64,000 nt of DNA from an uncultured Collinsella sp. (GTDB taxonomy: Bacteria; Actinomycetota; Coriobacteriia; Coriobacteriales; Coriobacteriaceae), in assembly GCA_934654795.1 (NCBI GenBank), contig CAKUGT010000004.1, positions 1 to 64,000 of the forward strand. The letters run 5' to 3'. A program made the position numbers and the translations under genes. Below, one piece after another: positions 6,754 through 16,225 of the stretch. The notes under the pieces were generated by a model that worked only from the letters and a program-made list of their open reading frames with translations, was not told the DNA's origin and made no database searches. Position 1 is the stretch's first letter. Each line of letters opens with the position of its first letter.

Positions 6754-7416
6754 ATGTCCGAAAAGAGTGCCCTGTTCATGGCGCGCACGACGCGCTTCCA
6801 CGAGTTTGCCCGCAGCCTGACGACCACCCTGGGTGTCGAGGTGAGCCTGGCCACCCCCGATTCGCCGACTGCGGCGCACGACTTTGACCTGCTGATCCTT
6901 GATTCCGACGGCATCCGCAGCGACCGCATCGATCAGATTGCCAAGTGGCTCGACGATCGCGGCGGCGTTCCCATGCTGGTAATCGTCGACGACGAGGCGC
7001 TTGGCACCCTGCGCCTGCCGAATCACGCGCATGCCGACTTCGTATGCCCCACGGCGACGCCCAACGAGCTCAAAGCTCGCGCGCAGCGCCTGATGGGCGA
7101 GGAGGAGACCGTCACCGCCGACGACGTGCTCAACATCGACAACCTCGAGATTAACCTGGCTACCTACCAGGTGACACTTGACGATGAGCCTATCGATCTG
7201 ACGCTGATGGAGTACTCGCTGCTGAGCTTTTTGGCAACGCATCCCAACCGCGCCTACAGCCGCGAGGTGCTGCTGCACCGCGTGTGGGGCTTCGAGTACT
7301 GCGGCGGCACACGCACCGTCGACGTGCACATCCGTCGTATCCGCTCCAAGGTGGGCCCGCAGATCGCGGCGCACATCACCACCGTCCGCGGCGTGGGCTA
7401 TCTGTTTAAGGACTAG
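6754..7416 (+). CDS. GlnR-like atypical OmpR-family response regulator
   Basis: This 220-residue protein has a receiver-like N-terminal half and an OmpR-type winged helix at about 128-220 (LTLMEYSLLSFLATHP...VWGFEYCGGTRTVDVHIRRIRSK...RGVGYLF). The receiver lacks the N-terminal acidic pair and the conserved lysine near its end. It retains an aspartate at residue 50 at the end of the third strand (LLILD), the same position as Asp50 in actinobacterial GlnR. GlnR proteins bind DNA without phosphorylation and govern glnA and ammonium genes. Its place directly after glnA supports that role, which is inferred. The start follows TTTGGAGG; a longer open frame overlaps glnA and is unlikely. Confidence 0.88.
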   Translation: MSEKSALFMARTTRFHEFARSLTTTLGVEVSLATPDSPTAAHDFDLLILDSDGIRSDRIDQIAKWLDDRGGVPMLVIVDDEALGTLRLPNHAHADFVCPTATPNELKARAQRLMGEEETVTADDVLNIDNLEINLATYQVTLDDEPIDLTLMEYSLLSFLATHPNRAYSREVLLHRVWGFEYCGGTRTVDVHIRRIRSKVGPQIAAHITTVRGVGYLFKD

Positions 7417-7420
7417 ATTT

Positions 7421-7453
7421 CCACCACAAAGGGGACAGGCACCTTTGTGGTGG
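7421..7453. repeat. Palindrome, CCACCACAAAGG family
   Basis: CCACCACAAAGG pairs with CCTTTGTGGTGG around a GGACAGGCA-type loop, followed by TTTT. It starts 5 bp after the regulator's stop and probably terminates transcription. Relatives lie at 22100, 23659, 24619 and 33880. Confidence 0.7.
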
Positions 7454-7571
7454 TTTTGCCGCAGGTGCGGGTGCCTTTCGGGTTTGCAACAGAACTTAAG
7501 CCTTCCTAAAAGATTGCGTTTTCATACACGAGCACCCGCATATTGGGGTACAACTCAACGTGAACAATGAT

Positions 7572-7605
7572 GGCCCGCCACATGTTTGGCGGGTCTTTGG
7601 TTATT
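7572..7605 (+). promoter_or_regulatory. Terminator-like hairpin in the htrA leader
   Basis: CCCGCCA (7574-7580) pairs with TGGCGGG (7587-7593), followed by TCTTTGGTTATTT, only 20-30 bases before the htrA start. It may act as an attenuator or may terminate upstream transcription. The rest of 7454-7571 shows only promoter-like AT patches. Confidence 0.45.
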
Positions 7606-7624
7606 TGACGAAAGGATCGCAGCT

Positions 7625-9088
7625 ATGAGCGAGTACGATTCCCAGCGTCCCCAGGATGCGGGCAACGCCGGCGAGACTCAGCAACAGCCGCGCGTGCAGG
7701 TGGAGTCGACGCCTGCCGGTGGCAACAACATTCCCTATGTGCAGGCCTACGACACGCAGACCGGCCAGCCGCTGGGTGGCCAGCAGGTCGTGAACAAGCA
7801 CACGGTGGTCAAGACCAAGACCAAAAAGCTGCCGATCTTCATTACGGCGCTCGCCGGCTGCGCATGCGGCGCCCTGCTGGTCATCGCGCTCATTATGAGT
7901 GGCACGCTCGATATCGGTGGCGGAAAGAATGCCGTGACGGCGGGCGCTTCGGGTTCGTCGACGCAAAAGATCACGATCGACTCCGAGGACACCACGCTGG
8001 CCGAGGCCGTTTCCGCCAAGGCGCTGCCCTCCGTAGTTTCCATTACCGCCACTTCAAGCGGCAGCCAGAGTGGTTCGCTTTCGCAGTCCGCTGACGAGTC
8101 GGACAGCTCGGGCAGCGTTGGCTCGGGCGTGGTGCTCGACACCGAGGGCCATATCCTCACCAACAACCACGTGGTCGACGGTTACGACCAGTACGTGGTG
8201 ACCATGGACGACGGCACCACCTACGAGGCCGAGTTCGTGGGCAACGATGCCTCGAGTGACCTCGCCGTCATCAAGCTCAAGGATGCCGACGCCTCCAAGC
8301 TAACGCCGATCGAGATCGGTGACTCCTCTAAGCTCAACGTGGGCGAGTGGGTTATGGCTATCGGCTCGCCGTTCGGCAACGAGCAGTCCGTTTCCACGGG
8401 CATCGTGTCGGCACTGTATCGCTCCACGGCCATGAGTTCTACCAGTGGTAACACCATTTACGCCAATATGATCCAGACCGATGCCGCCATCAACCCGGGC
8501 AACTCCGGCGGCGCGCTCGTCAACGACAACGGCGAGCTCGTGGGTATCAACTCACTCATCGAGAGCTACTCGGGTTCCAGCTCGGGCGTTGGCTTTGCCA
8601 TTCCGGTCAACTATGCCAAGAACATCGCCGACCAGATCATCGACGGCAAGACGCCGGTTCATCCGTACCTGGGCGCCACGCTCTCGAGTGTCAACGCGCT
8701 CAACGCCCGTACCAACAAGCTGAGCACCGATAGCGGCGCGTATGTGGCGAGCGTCGTCGAAGACGGTCCTGCGGCCAAGGCCGGCATCCAGGAGGGCGAC
8801 GTCATCACCAAGCTGGGCGATGACGAGATCACGAGTGCCGATGGCCTGATCATCGCACTGCGTAGCCACGAGGTGGGCGAGAAGGTCGAGATCACGCTCG
8901 TGCGTGGCAAGGAAGAGAAGAAGGTCACTGTTGAGCTGGGCTCCGACGAGGAGCTGCAGAACCAGCAGCAGAACGACAGCTCGACTGATACCGGCAACGG
9001 CGGCATCACCGACGAGCAGCTGCGCCAGTATCTGGAGGAGCTGCTGGGCCAGCAGGGCCAGGGCCAAGGCTACGGCCAGGGATTCTAG
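7625..9088 (+). CDS. HtrA/DegP-like membrane-anchored serine protease
   Basis: This is a 487-residue S1C protease. About 68 polar residues rich in Gln and Thr lie in the cytoplasm, one membrane helix follows at about 69-92, and the protease domain faces outside. The catalytic triad is visible: His182 in NNHVVDG, Asp212 in SSDLAVIKL and Ser294 in GNSGGALV. A single PDZ domain at about 365-450 carries the typical AAKAGIQEGDVITKLG segment. The C terminus is a Gln/Gly-rich tail ending in repeats of GQ. Such proteases degrade misfolded surface proteins under stress. The ATG at 7625 follows GAAAGGA. A Ser/Gly linker separates the helix from the protease. Its substrate is unknown; a role in pilus quality control is only speculation. 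Confidence 0.93.
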   Translation: MSEYDSQRPQDAGNAGETQQQPRVQVESTPAGGNNIPYVQAYDTQTGQPLGGQQVVNKHTVVKTKTKKLPIFITALAGCACGALLVIALIMSGTLDIGGGKNAVTAGASGSSTQKITIDSEDTTLAEAVSAKALPSVVSITATSSGSQSGSLSQSADESDSSGSVGSGVVLDTEGHILTNNHVVDGYDQYVVTMDDGTTYEAEFVGNDASSDLAVIKLKDADASKLTPIEIGDSSKLNVGEWVMAIGSPFGNEQSVSTGIVSALYRSTAMSSTSGNTIYANMIQTDAAINPGNSGGALVNDNGELVGINSLIESYSGSSSGVGFAIPVNYAKNIADQIIDGKTPVHPYLGATLSSVNALNARTNKLSTDSGAYVASVVEDGPAAKAGIQEGDVITKLGDDEITSADGLIIALRSHEVGEKVEITLVRGKEEKKVTVELGSDEELQNQQQNDSSTDTGNGGITDEQLRQYLEELLGQQGQGQGYGQGF

Positions 9089-9114
9089 CGAGCCGTTTCA
9101 CACACATCGAAGCC

Positions 9115-9154
9115 AGAGGGGCTGCCTCGCCAGGCGCGGGACAGCCCCTCTTTC
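9115..9154 (+). terminator. htrA terminator
   Basis: AGAGGGGCTG (9115-9124) pairs with CAGCCCCTCT (9142-9151), followed by TT. It lies 27 bp after the htrA stop. Confidence 0.75.
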
Positions 9155-9226
9155 CATAATGATCCCCCAGGGACGGAGGAAAACGGATCACTTTGAGCTG
9201 GCGAGGAGCTCGGTTCGGAATGGTCT

Positions 9227-9428
9227 GGACAGTTAGTTCAGATACGTATAAATCTGGGGCAGTCTGGGATGCGTTTTGAGCTGTTTCGGGATGGAAATGG
9301 GGCTCTGATGGGTGCTCGGAAGGAGAAATAAGCCGATCGGGCCGCTCTGAGACGACCAAATGGAGCGAAATGGCGCCATTTGAGCTCGATTCGGTTCGCA
9401 GATTTATACGTATCTGAACTAACTGTCC
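9227..9428. mobile_element. MITE-like element with 30 bp terminal inverted repeats
   Basis: Positions 9227-9256 and 9399-9428 are perfect 30 bp inverted repeats starting GGACAGTTAGTTCAG. The 142 bp between them encode no protein and contain a 14 bp palindrome, AAATGGCGCCATTT, at 9368-9381. No clear target-site duplication is visible. The size and repeat length resemble 44138-44315. It accounts for most of the gene-free stretch before ligA. Confidence 0.6.
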
Positions 9429-9465
9429 ACCCCGGTCCGACGGCTGCCGATTCGGTGCGGTTTGA

Positions 9466-11765
<2,300 letters not shown>

Positions 11766-11766
<1 letters not shown>

Positions 11767-11945
11767 TGGATATCGAGAACTGCGATTGCTCGCAGGTGGA
11801 AGGGCATACGACGCGCTCCCAGGCGCAGGCAAAAGAGCACCTGATGGCGCGAATTCGCGTTGCCGAGCGCGAACGCGCAGCAGGAATGTCCCGCGATGCA
11901 TTTGAGGCGTTGGCTGAGCTAGAGGCGAGGCTTGGTCTAGCCTAG
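11766..11945 (+). CDS. Small hypothetical protein coupled to ligA
   Basis: This is a 59-residue ORF whose ATG shares a base with the ligA stop (TAATG). The product starts MDIENCDCSQ and continues as a charged, probably helical segment rich in Ala, Arg and Glu. I recognise no family; the shape loosely recalls small addiction-module antidotes or nucleic-acid-binding helices. It overlaps the 3' end of the convergent merR gene by 9 bp. Support is the exact start/stop overlap and GC-rich codon use like its neighbours. It could be a chance ORF. Confidence 0.45.
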
Positions 11946-12782
11946 AGAGACCGGCACCGTGATCTGCGTCACGTAGGTCGCTGGGTCGTCGCTGATGATG
12001 TCGTCGATGAGGGCGATCTCGCGCGAGGGGCCTGTGGGGGACAACCCGTGCTCGTGCATGTAATCGAGTAGGCGCTCGTAGTGCGGGGCCGCCTGCCCGT
12101 GCGTGCCACGGAAGCTGACGGTCAGGCACCGCGCGGCGGGCCGAACCTCGACGTCCCCCAGGTAGTCATCCGTGTCGTCGAGCAGCAGAAAGACCTCGTC
12201 GTAGCCATCAAAGTCACCGGTGACAATGCGCTCGGGCGCGATGCCCACACCCAGATTGCCAAGGAAGACGAAGGTCTCGTGCTGTCCTTTTTGCAGCTGG
12301 CGAATCTGCCACTCCAGCGCATAGGCATCGGTGGGGTTGACGCGTTCGCGCAGCACGGCGCAACGAAGTTCGGGCGCGTTGACCTCGTAGATGGTATCGA
12401 GCTCAGCATCCAATGCGCCTCGCAACAAGGCAAGCCGGTTGTCGATCTTGCGTGAGACGCGTTCCAGCTCACGGCGTTTACGTTCGATAAGCTCCTGCTG
12501 CTGGGCGAGTTGGCGCTGCATGAGGTCCACGTCGCGCGTGGTCACAAATTCGCGAATCTGAGCCAGCGGCAAGTCGAGAACGCGCAGGTTGCCGATGGTG
12601 TTGAGCGTGGAGAGCTGCCGCGTTCCGTAATAACGGTAGCCACTCGCCGAGTCGACATATGCCGGCTCTAACAGCCCCATCTGCTCGTAATGACGCAGCG
12701 TGCCCACGCTCAAATTGAGCAGACGCGCCACCTCGCCAATGCGGAGCAGGCCCTCGGTATGTTCGCTGGACGTGTCAGTCAC
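11937..12782 (-). CDS. MerR-family regulator with GyrI-like effector domain
   Basis: This 281-residue activator has three parts. The MerR winged helix is at about 12-80 (LRIGEVARLLNLSVGTLRHYEQMGLLEPAYVDSASGYRYY, split here only by family variation). A dimerisation coiled coil runs to about 125. A GyrI/BmrR-like ligand domain occupies about 140-280. Proteins of this build sense hydrophobic drugs and activate an exporter. The MATE gene lies 56 bp upstream on the same strand. A MerR-type promoter with a 19 bp spacer precedes that exporter, so regulator and pump probably form one induced unit. The ATG is the first of the frame. I see no ligand-specific residues. Confidence 0.9.
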   Translation of the reverse strand: MTDTSSEHTEGLLRIGEVARLLNLSVGTLRHYEQMGLLEPAYVDSASGYRYYGTRQLSTLNTIGNLRVLDLPLAQIREFVTTRDVDLMQRQLAQQQELIERKRRELERVSRKIDNRLALLRGALDAELDTIYEVNAPELRCAVLRERVNPTDAYALEWQIRQLQKGQHETFVFLGNLGVGIAPERIVTGDFDGYDEVFLLLDDTDDYLGDVEVRPAARCLTVSFRGTHGQAAPHYERLLDYMHEHGLSPTGPSREIALIDDIISDDPATYVTQITVPVSLG

Positions 12783-12838
12783 TGGATCGCTCCTTTCGGC
12801 AGAAGGCAGGACGGGGTCGCTAGGTTCACGTCGCCCCG

Positions 12839-14185
12839 CTACGCCACGAGCTTGTCAAAAGTGCCGCGGCGGTTGAGCACCGTAAACGCCACCACGCAAA
12901 TGACTGCCGATAGAATCGACCCGCACGGCGAGGCGATGCCCATGGGAAACAGCGTGTCGGAATAGGCGTTCGACAGCAGCCACGCGCCCGGCACGCGAAT
13001 GAGCGCCACGGCCAGCACGTTGTGCGCAAAGCCGATGTAACTCTTGCCGTACGCGGCGAAAAAGCCGCTAAAGCAAATGTGGATGCCGGCGAAGATCGCG
13101 TCGAAAATATAGCTGCGCATATAGCCGGTGCCGGCTGCGACCACCGCGGCATCCTTGGCAAAAAAGCCGAGAAACGCCGGTGCCACCAACCACATGAGCG
13201 CCGTGATCAGGCAGCCGTACACCACCGAGATGGTCATGGCGTCCTTGAGCACCTGGCGCGCGCGGTCGCCCTTGCCCGCGCCGGCGTTTTGCGCCGTGAG
13301 CGCGCTGACGGTGGCGCCCATGGAGCTCGGCACAATGAACAAAAAGCTGATCATCTTCTCGACCAGGCCCACGGCGGCAGCGTCGACCAGGCCGCGGTGG
13401 TTGGCGATAACGGTAATGAACATAAATGCCACCTGGATGCAGCCGTCCTGCACGGCCACGGGCACGCCGATTTTGAGGATGCTGCTGAGCACCTCGGGCT
13501 GCGGGCGCAGGTCGCTGCGCTTGACGTGGATGTTCGTGCGGCGGCTCTTGAGCCATACGAGCGCAAGCGCCACACTTGCCGTCTGCGCGATCACCGTGCC
13601 GAGTGCCGCGCCCACGGGGCCGAGCCCCATATGGCCAATAAACACAAAGTCGAGCGCGATGTTGATGACGCACGCCACACCGATCACGTACATGGGCGAG
13701 CGCGAATCGCCCAGGCCGCGAAAGATGGCCGAAAGGATGTTATACGCGGCGATGCACGGTATGCCGATAAAGCAGATGCGCAGGTAGGCGGCAGTGCCTT
13801 CGACCGCTTCGGCTGGCGTGCCGATGAGCGCCACGATTTGCGGGCACAGCGCGAGCAAGAGCGCAGCCAGCACCACCGAGACACCCATAAAGAGCGTGAT
13901 GGTGTTGCCGATGGCGGTCTCGGCGCGATCGAAGCGGCGCGAGCCCACGGCGTGGCCGACGATGACCGTCGTTCCCATGGCCAGGCCCACGAGCGTCACA
14001 GTGATGATATAGAGCGTCTGCGCGCCGTTGCCCACGGCGGTGATGCCGGCGGCGCCGCTAAACTGTCCGATAAAGTACAGGTCGGCCATGCCGTAGAGCA
14101 TCTGCAAAAAGTACGAGAGCATATAGGGCAGGGCGAAGACCGCGATGGTCTTGAGGACATTGCCGCGTGTGAGGTCGTGTTCCAT
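12839..14185 (-). CDS. MATE family multidrug/cation antiporter
   Basis: This 448-residue integral membrane protein has twelve predicted helices in two pseudo-symmetric halves. It opens with the family's DLTRGNVLKTIAVFALPYMLSYFLQ-type segment (first 20 residues MEHDLTRGNVLKTIAVFALP), followed by MADLYFIGQF, GMGTTVIVGHAVG-like and GLGDSRSPMYV segments. MATE pumps expel drugs or metabolites in exchange for sodium or protons. The substrate cannot be read from sequence. A MerR-type promoter lies 44-74 bp upstream, and the MerR regulator gene follows downstream. Only a weak ribosome site (GAAAGTG) precedes the ATG. Confidence 0.9.
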   Translation of the reverse strand: MEHDLTRGNVLKTIAVFALPYMLSYFLQMLYGMADLYFIGQFSGAAGITAVGNGAQTLYIITVTLVGLAMGTTVIVGHAVGSRRFDRAETAIGNTITLFMGVSVVLAALLLALCPQIVALIGTPAEAVEGTAAYLRICFIGIPCIAAYNILSAIFRGLGDSRSPMYVIGVACVINIALDFVFIGHMGLGPVGAALGTVIAQTASVALALVWLKSRRTNIHVKRSDLRPQPEVLSSILKIGVPVAVQDGCIQVAFMFITVIANHRGLVDAAAVGLVEKMISFLFIVPSSMGATVSALTAQNAGAGKGDRARQVLKDAMTISVVYGCLITALMWLVAPAFLGFFAKDAAVVAAGTGYMRSYIFDAIFAGIHICFSGFFAAYGKSYIGFAHNVLAVALIRVPGAWLLSNAYSDTLFPMGIASPCGSILSAVICVVAFTVLNRRGTFDKLVA

Positions 14186-14228
14186 GGGCAGGGCACTTTC
14201 TGGCTTGGTTCGTTTACGTACCAGTGTA

Positions 14229-14259
14229 GTGAAAACCCTACAACGATTGTAGAGTCAAG
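14229..14259 (-). promoter_or_regulatory. MerR-type promoter and operator of the MATE gene
   Basis: On the minus strand TTGACT (14259-14254) and TTCACT (14234-14229) are separated by 19 bp instead of 17. The spacer contains the dyad CTACAATCGTTGTAG. The long spacer with a central dyad is the signature of MerR-activated promoters. Confidence 0.75.
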
Positions 14260-14358
14260 GTCCATGTTGCCGGTGGGGCGAAAAAATCGCGCCCGCAATC
14301 ATTTCCATTTGAATACGGGCACGTGCCGCGCGGGCTTAGCGCCTGCGCCAGCCTTGTA

Positions 14359-14371
14359 GAAATCGATTTCG
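14359..14371. promoter_or_regulatory. LacI-type operator upstream of the ABC exporter
   Basis: GAAATCGATTTCG matches the core of the operator at 137-154. It lies 6 bp before the -35 box of the next promoter. It could be bound by the regulator at 4208-5230 or by a paralogue. Confidence 0.45.
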
Positions 14372-14377
14372 GAACAC

Positions 14378-14405
14378 TTGACACTATCGCTCGGCGCGCA
14401 ATAAT
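14378..14405 (+). promoter_or_regulatory. Promoter of the heterodimeric ABC exporter
   Basis: TTGACA (14378-14383) and AATAAT (14400-14405) are 16 bp apart, 42 bp before the first ABC gene. Confidence 0.65.
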
Positions 14406-14446
14406 ACGTGCGTTTGCGAACAACGTTTGATGGGGGATGAAGCTGC

Positions 14447-16225
14447 GTGCGCAATCTCAAAATCCTGTTTTCCTATTTGGGGGCATACCGTCGCGATGCC
14501 ATACTCGGCGTGATGTTCGTCTCGGTCGAGACTGCGCTTGAGCTGTTTATTCCGGTCATCATGGCCAACATCATCGACGTGGGCGTGCCTACGGGTGACG
14601 TCAACTACATGCTGCTACAGGGCGCATGCATGCTGGTATGCGCGGCGTTTTCGCTGGTGCTGGGCCTGGGTTATGCCCGTACATCAGCTCGCGTGGCCTC
14701 GGGCCTGGGCGCCAACCTGCGAGAGGCCGAGTATCGCAAGATTCAGACGCTCGCCTTTGGCAACCTGGATAACTACGACGCCAGCTCGCTTGTCACCCGC
14801 ATGACCACCGACATCACCGTTATCCAAAACGCCATCGGCAACGGCTTTCGTCCCATGGTGCGCGGACCGGTGACGCTCATCGTCGGCCTGGTCTATGCCC
14901 TGGTGCTGTCGCGCCCGCTCGCCACGGTCTTCGCGATTATCCTGCCCGTGCTGGCGATCGTGCTGGGCGTTATCACCTACCGTGTGAGCCCGCTCTACCG
15001 CCAGCTGCAAACCTCGATGGACCACCTCAACGGCGTGGTGCAGGAAGACCTTACCGCCGTGCGCGCCGTCAAGGCGTACGTGCGCGCCGAGCATGAGGAG
15101 GCCAAGTTCGACACCGTCAATACCGAGCTCGCGCACACGGCGACGAAGACCTTCGGCAACGCCGTGCTCAACCTGCCGGTGTTTCAGCTGTCGATGTATG
15201 TGGCCGCCATCTCGATCCTGTGGATCGGCGGGCGCATGATTATCGCCGGCGAGCTGGGCGTGGGCTCGCTCACGGGCTTTATGAGCTACGTGCTGCTGAT
15301 CATGAACTCGCTCATGATGATTTCCAACGTGTTTTTGCTGCTCACGCGCGCGCTCGCCAGCGTGGAGCGCATCTCGCGGGTGATTGACGAACAATCGCTC
15401 ATCCAAGCTCCCGCGGCAGACGTGACCGTGCGCGAGGTCGCCGACGGAAGCGTAGAGTTCCGCGACGTGTCGTTTAAGTACCGTGCAGATGCTGCCGAGG
15501 ATGTGCTCGAGCATATCGACCTGCGCATCGAGCCGGGCTCCACGGTGGGCGTGCTTGGCGGCACGGGCTCGGGCAAGAGCTCGCTCGTGCAGCTCATCGC
15601 GCGCCTGTACGATGCGACCGGGGGCGCCGTGCTCGTGGGCGGGCGTGACGTGCGCGACTACGACCTGGTTGCCCTGCGCGACGCCGTGGGCATTGTGCTG
15701 CAAAAGAACGTGCTGTTTACGGGCACCGTGCGCGAGAACCTGCAGTGGGGCGCGCCCGATGCCACCGACGAGGAGCTGCTGCGTGCCTGCCGCGCGGCGT
15801 GCGTGGACGAGTTCCTGGACCGCATCGGCGGGCTCGACGGCGAGTTGGGCCAGGGCGGCGCCGGTGTTTCGGGCGGGCAGAAACAGCGCCTGTGCATTGC
15901 GCGCACGCTGCTCAAGCATCCGCGCGTGCTCATTTTTGACGACTCCACCAGTGCGGTCGATATGGCGACCGACGCCAAGATCCGCGAGCACATCGCGCAG
16001 ATTCCCGATACGACCGTGATCATCATCGCCCAGCGCATCGCGAGCGTGATGGATGCCGATCGCATTGTGGTTCTGGACGACGGCCGTGTCCACGGCGTGG
16101 GCACGCACGAGGAGCTGCTGGCGGGTGACAACATCTACCAGGAGATTTACGCCTCGCAGATGGAGTTCGCGGGGGATACGACCGCAGATGCTCCGGCCCG
16201 AGAAGGAGGTGAGCGTCATGCCTAA
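14447..16225 (+). CDS. ABC exporter half-transporter with degenerate nucleotide site
   Basis: This is a 592-residue half-transporter. An N-terminal six-helix domain (about 1-320) precedes an ATPase domain. Walker A is GGTGSGKSS near residue 372, the signature is SGGQKQR, and Walker B ends LIFDDSTSAVD. The usual catalytic Glu after Walker B is Asp, as in the degenerate site of heterodimeric exporters of the TM287/288 or BmrCD type. The partner gene overlaps by 8 bp and has a normal DEATS motif. Such pairs export drugs or lipid-like molecules; the substrate is unknown. The start is GTG at 14447 after GGGGGATG. Confidence 0.92.
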   Translation: MRNLKILFSYLGAYRRDAILGVMFVSVETALELFIPVIMANIIDVGVPTGDVNYMLLQGACMLVCAAFSLVLGLGYARTSARVASGLGANLREAEYRKIQTLAFGNLDNYDASSLVTRMTTDITVIQNAIGNGFRPMVRGPVTLIVGLVYALVLSRPLATVFAIILPVLAIVLGVITYRVSPLYRQLQTSMDHLNGVVQEDLTAVRAVKAYVRAEHEEAKFDTVNTELAHTATKTFGNAVLNLPVFQLSMYVAAISILWIGGRMIIAGELGVGSLTGFMSYVLLIMNSLMMISNVFLLLTRALASVERISRVIDEQSLIQAPAADVTVREVADGSVEFRDVSFKYRADAAEDVLEHIDLRIEPGSTVGVLGGTGSGKSSLVQLIARLYDATGGAVLVGGRDVRDYDLVALRDAVGIVLQKNVLFTGTVRENLQWGAPDATDEELLRACRAACVDEFLDRIGGLDGELGQGGAGVSGGQKQRLCIARTLLKHPRVLIFDDSTSAVDMATDAKIREHIAQIPDTTVIIIAQRIASVMDADRIVVLDDGRVHGVGTHEELLAGDNIYQEIYASQMEFAGDTTADAPAREGGERHA

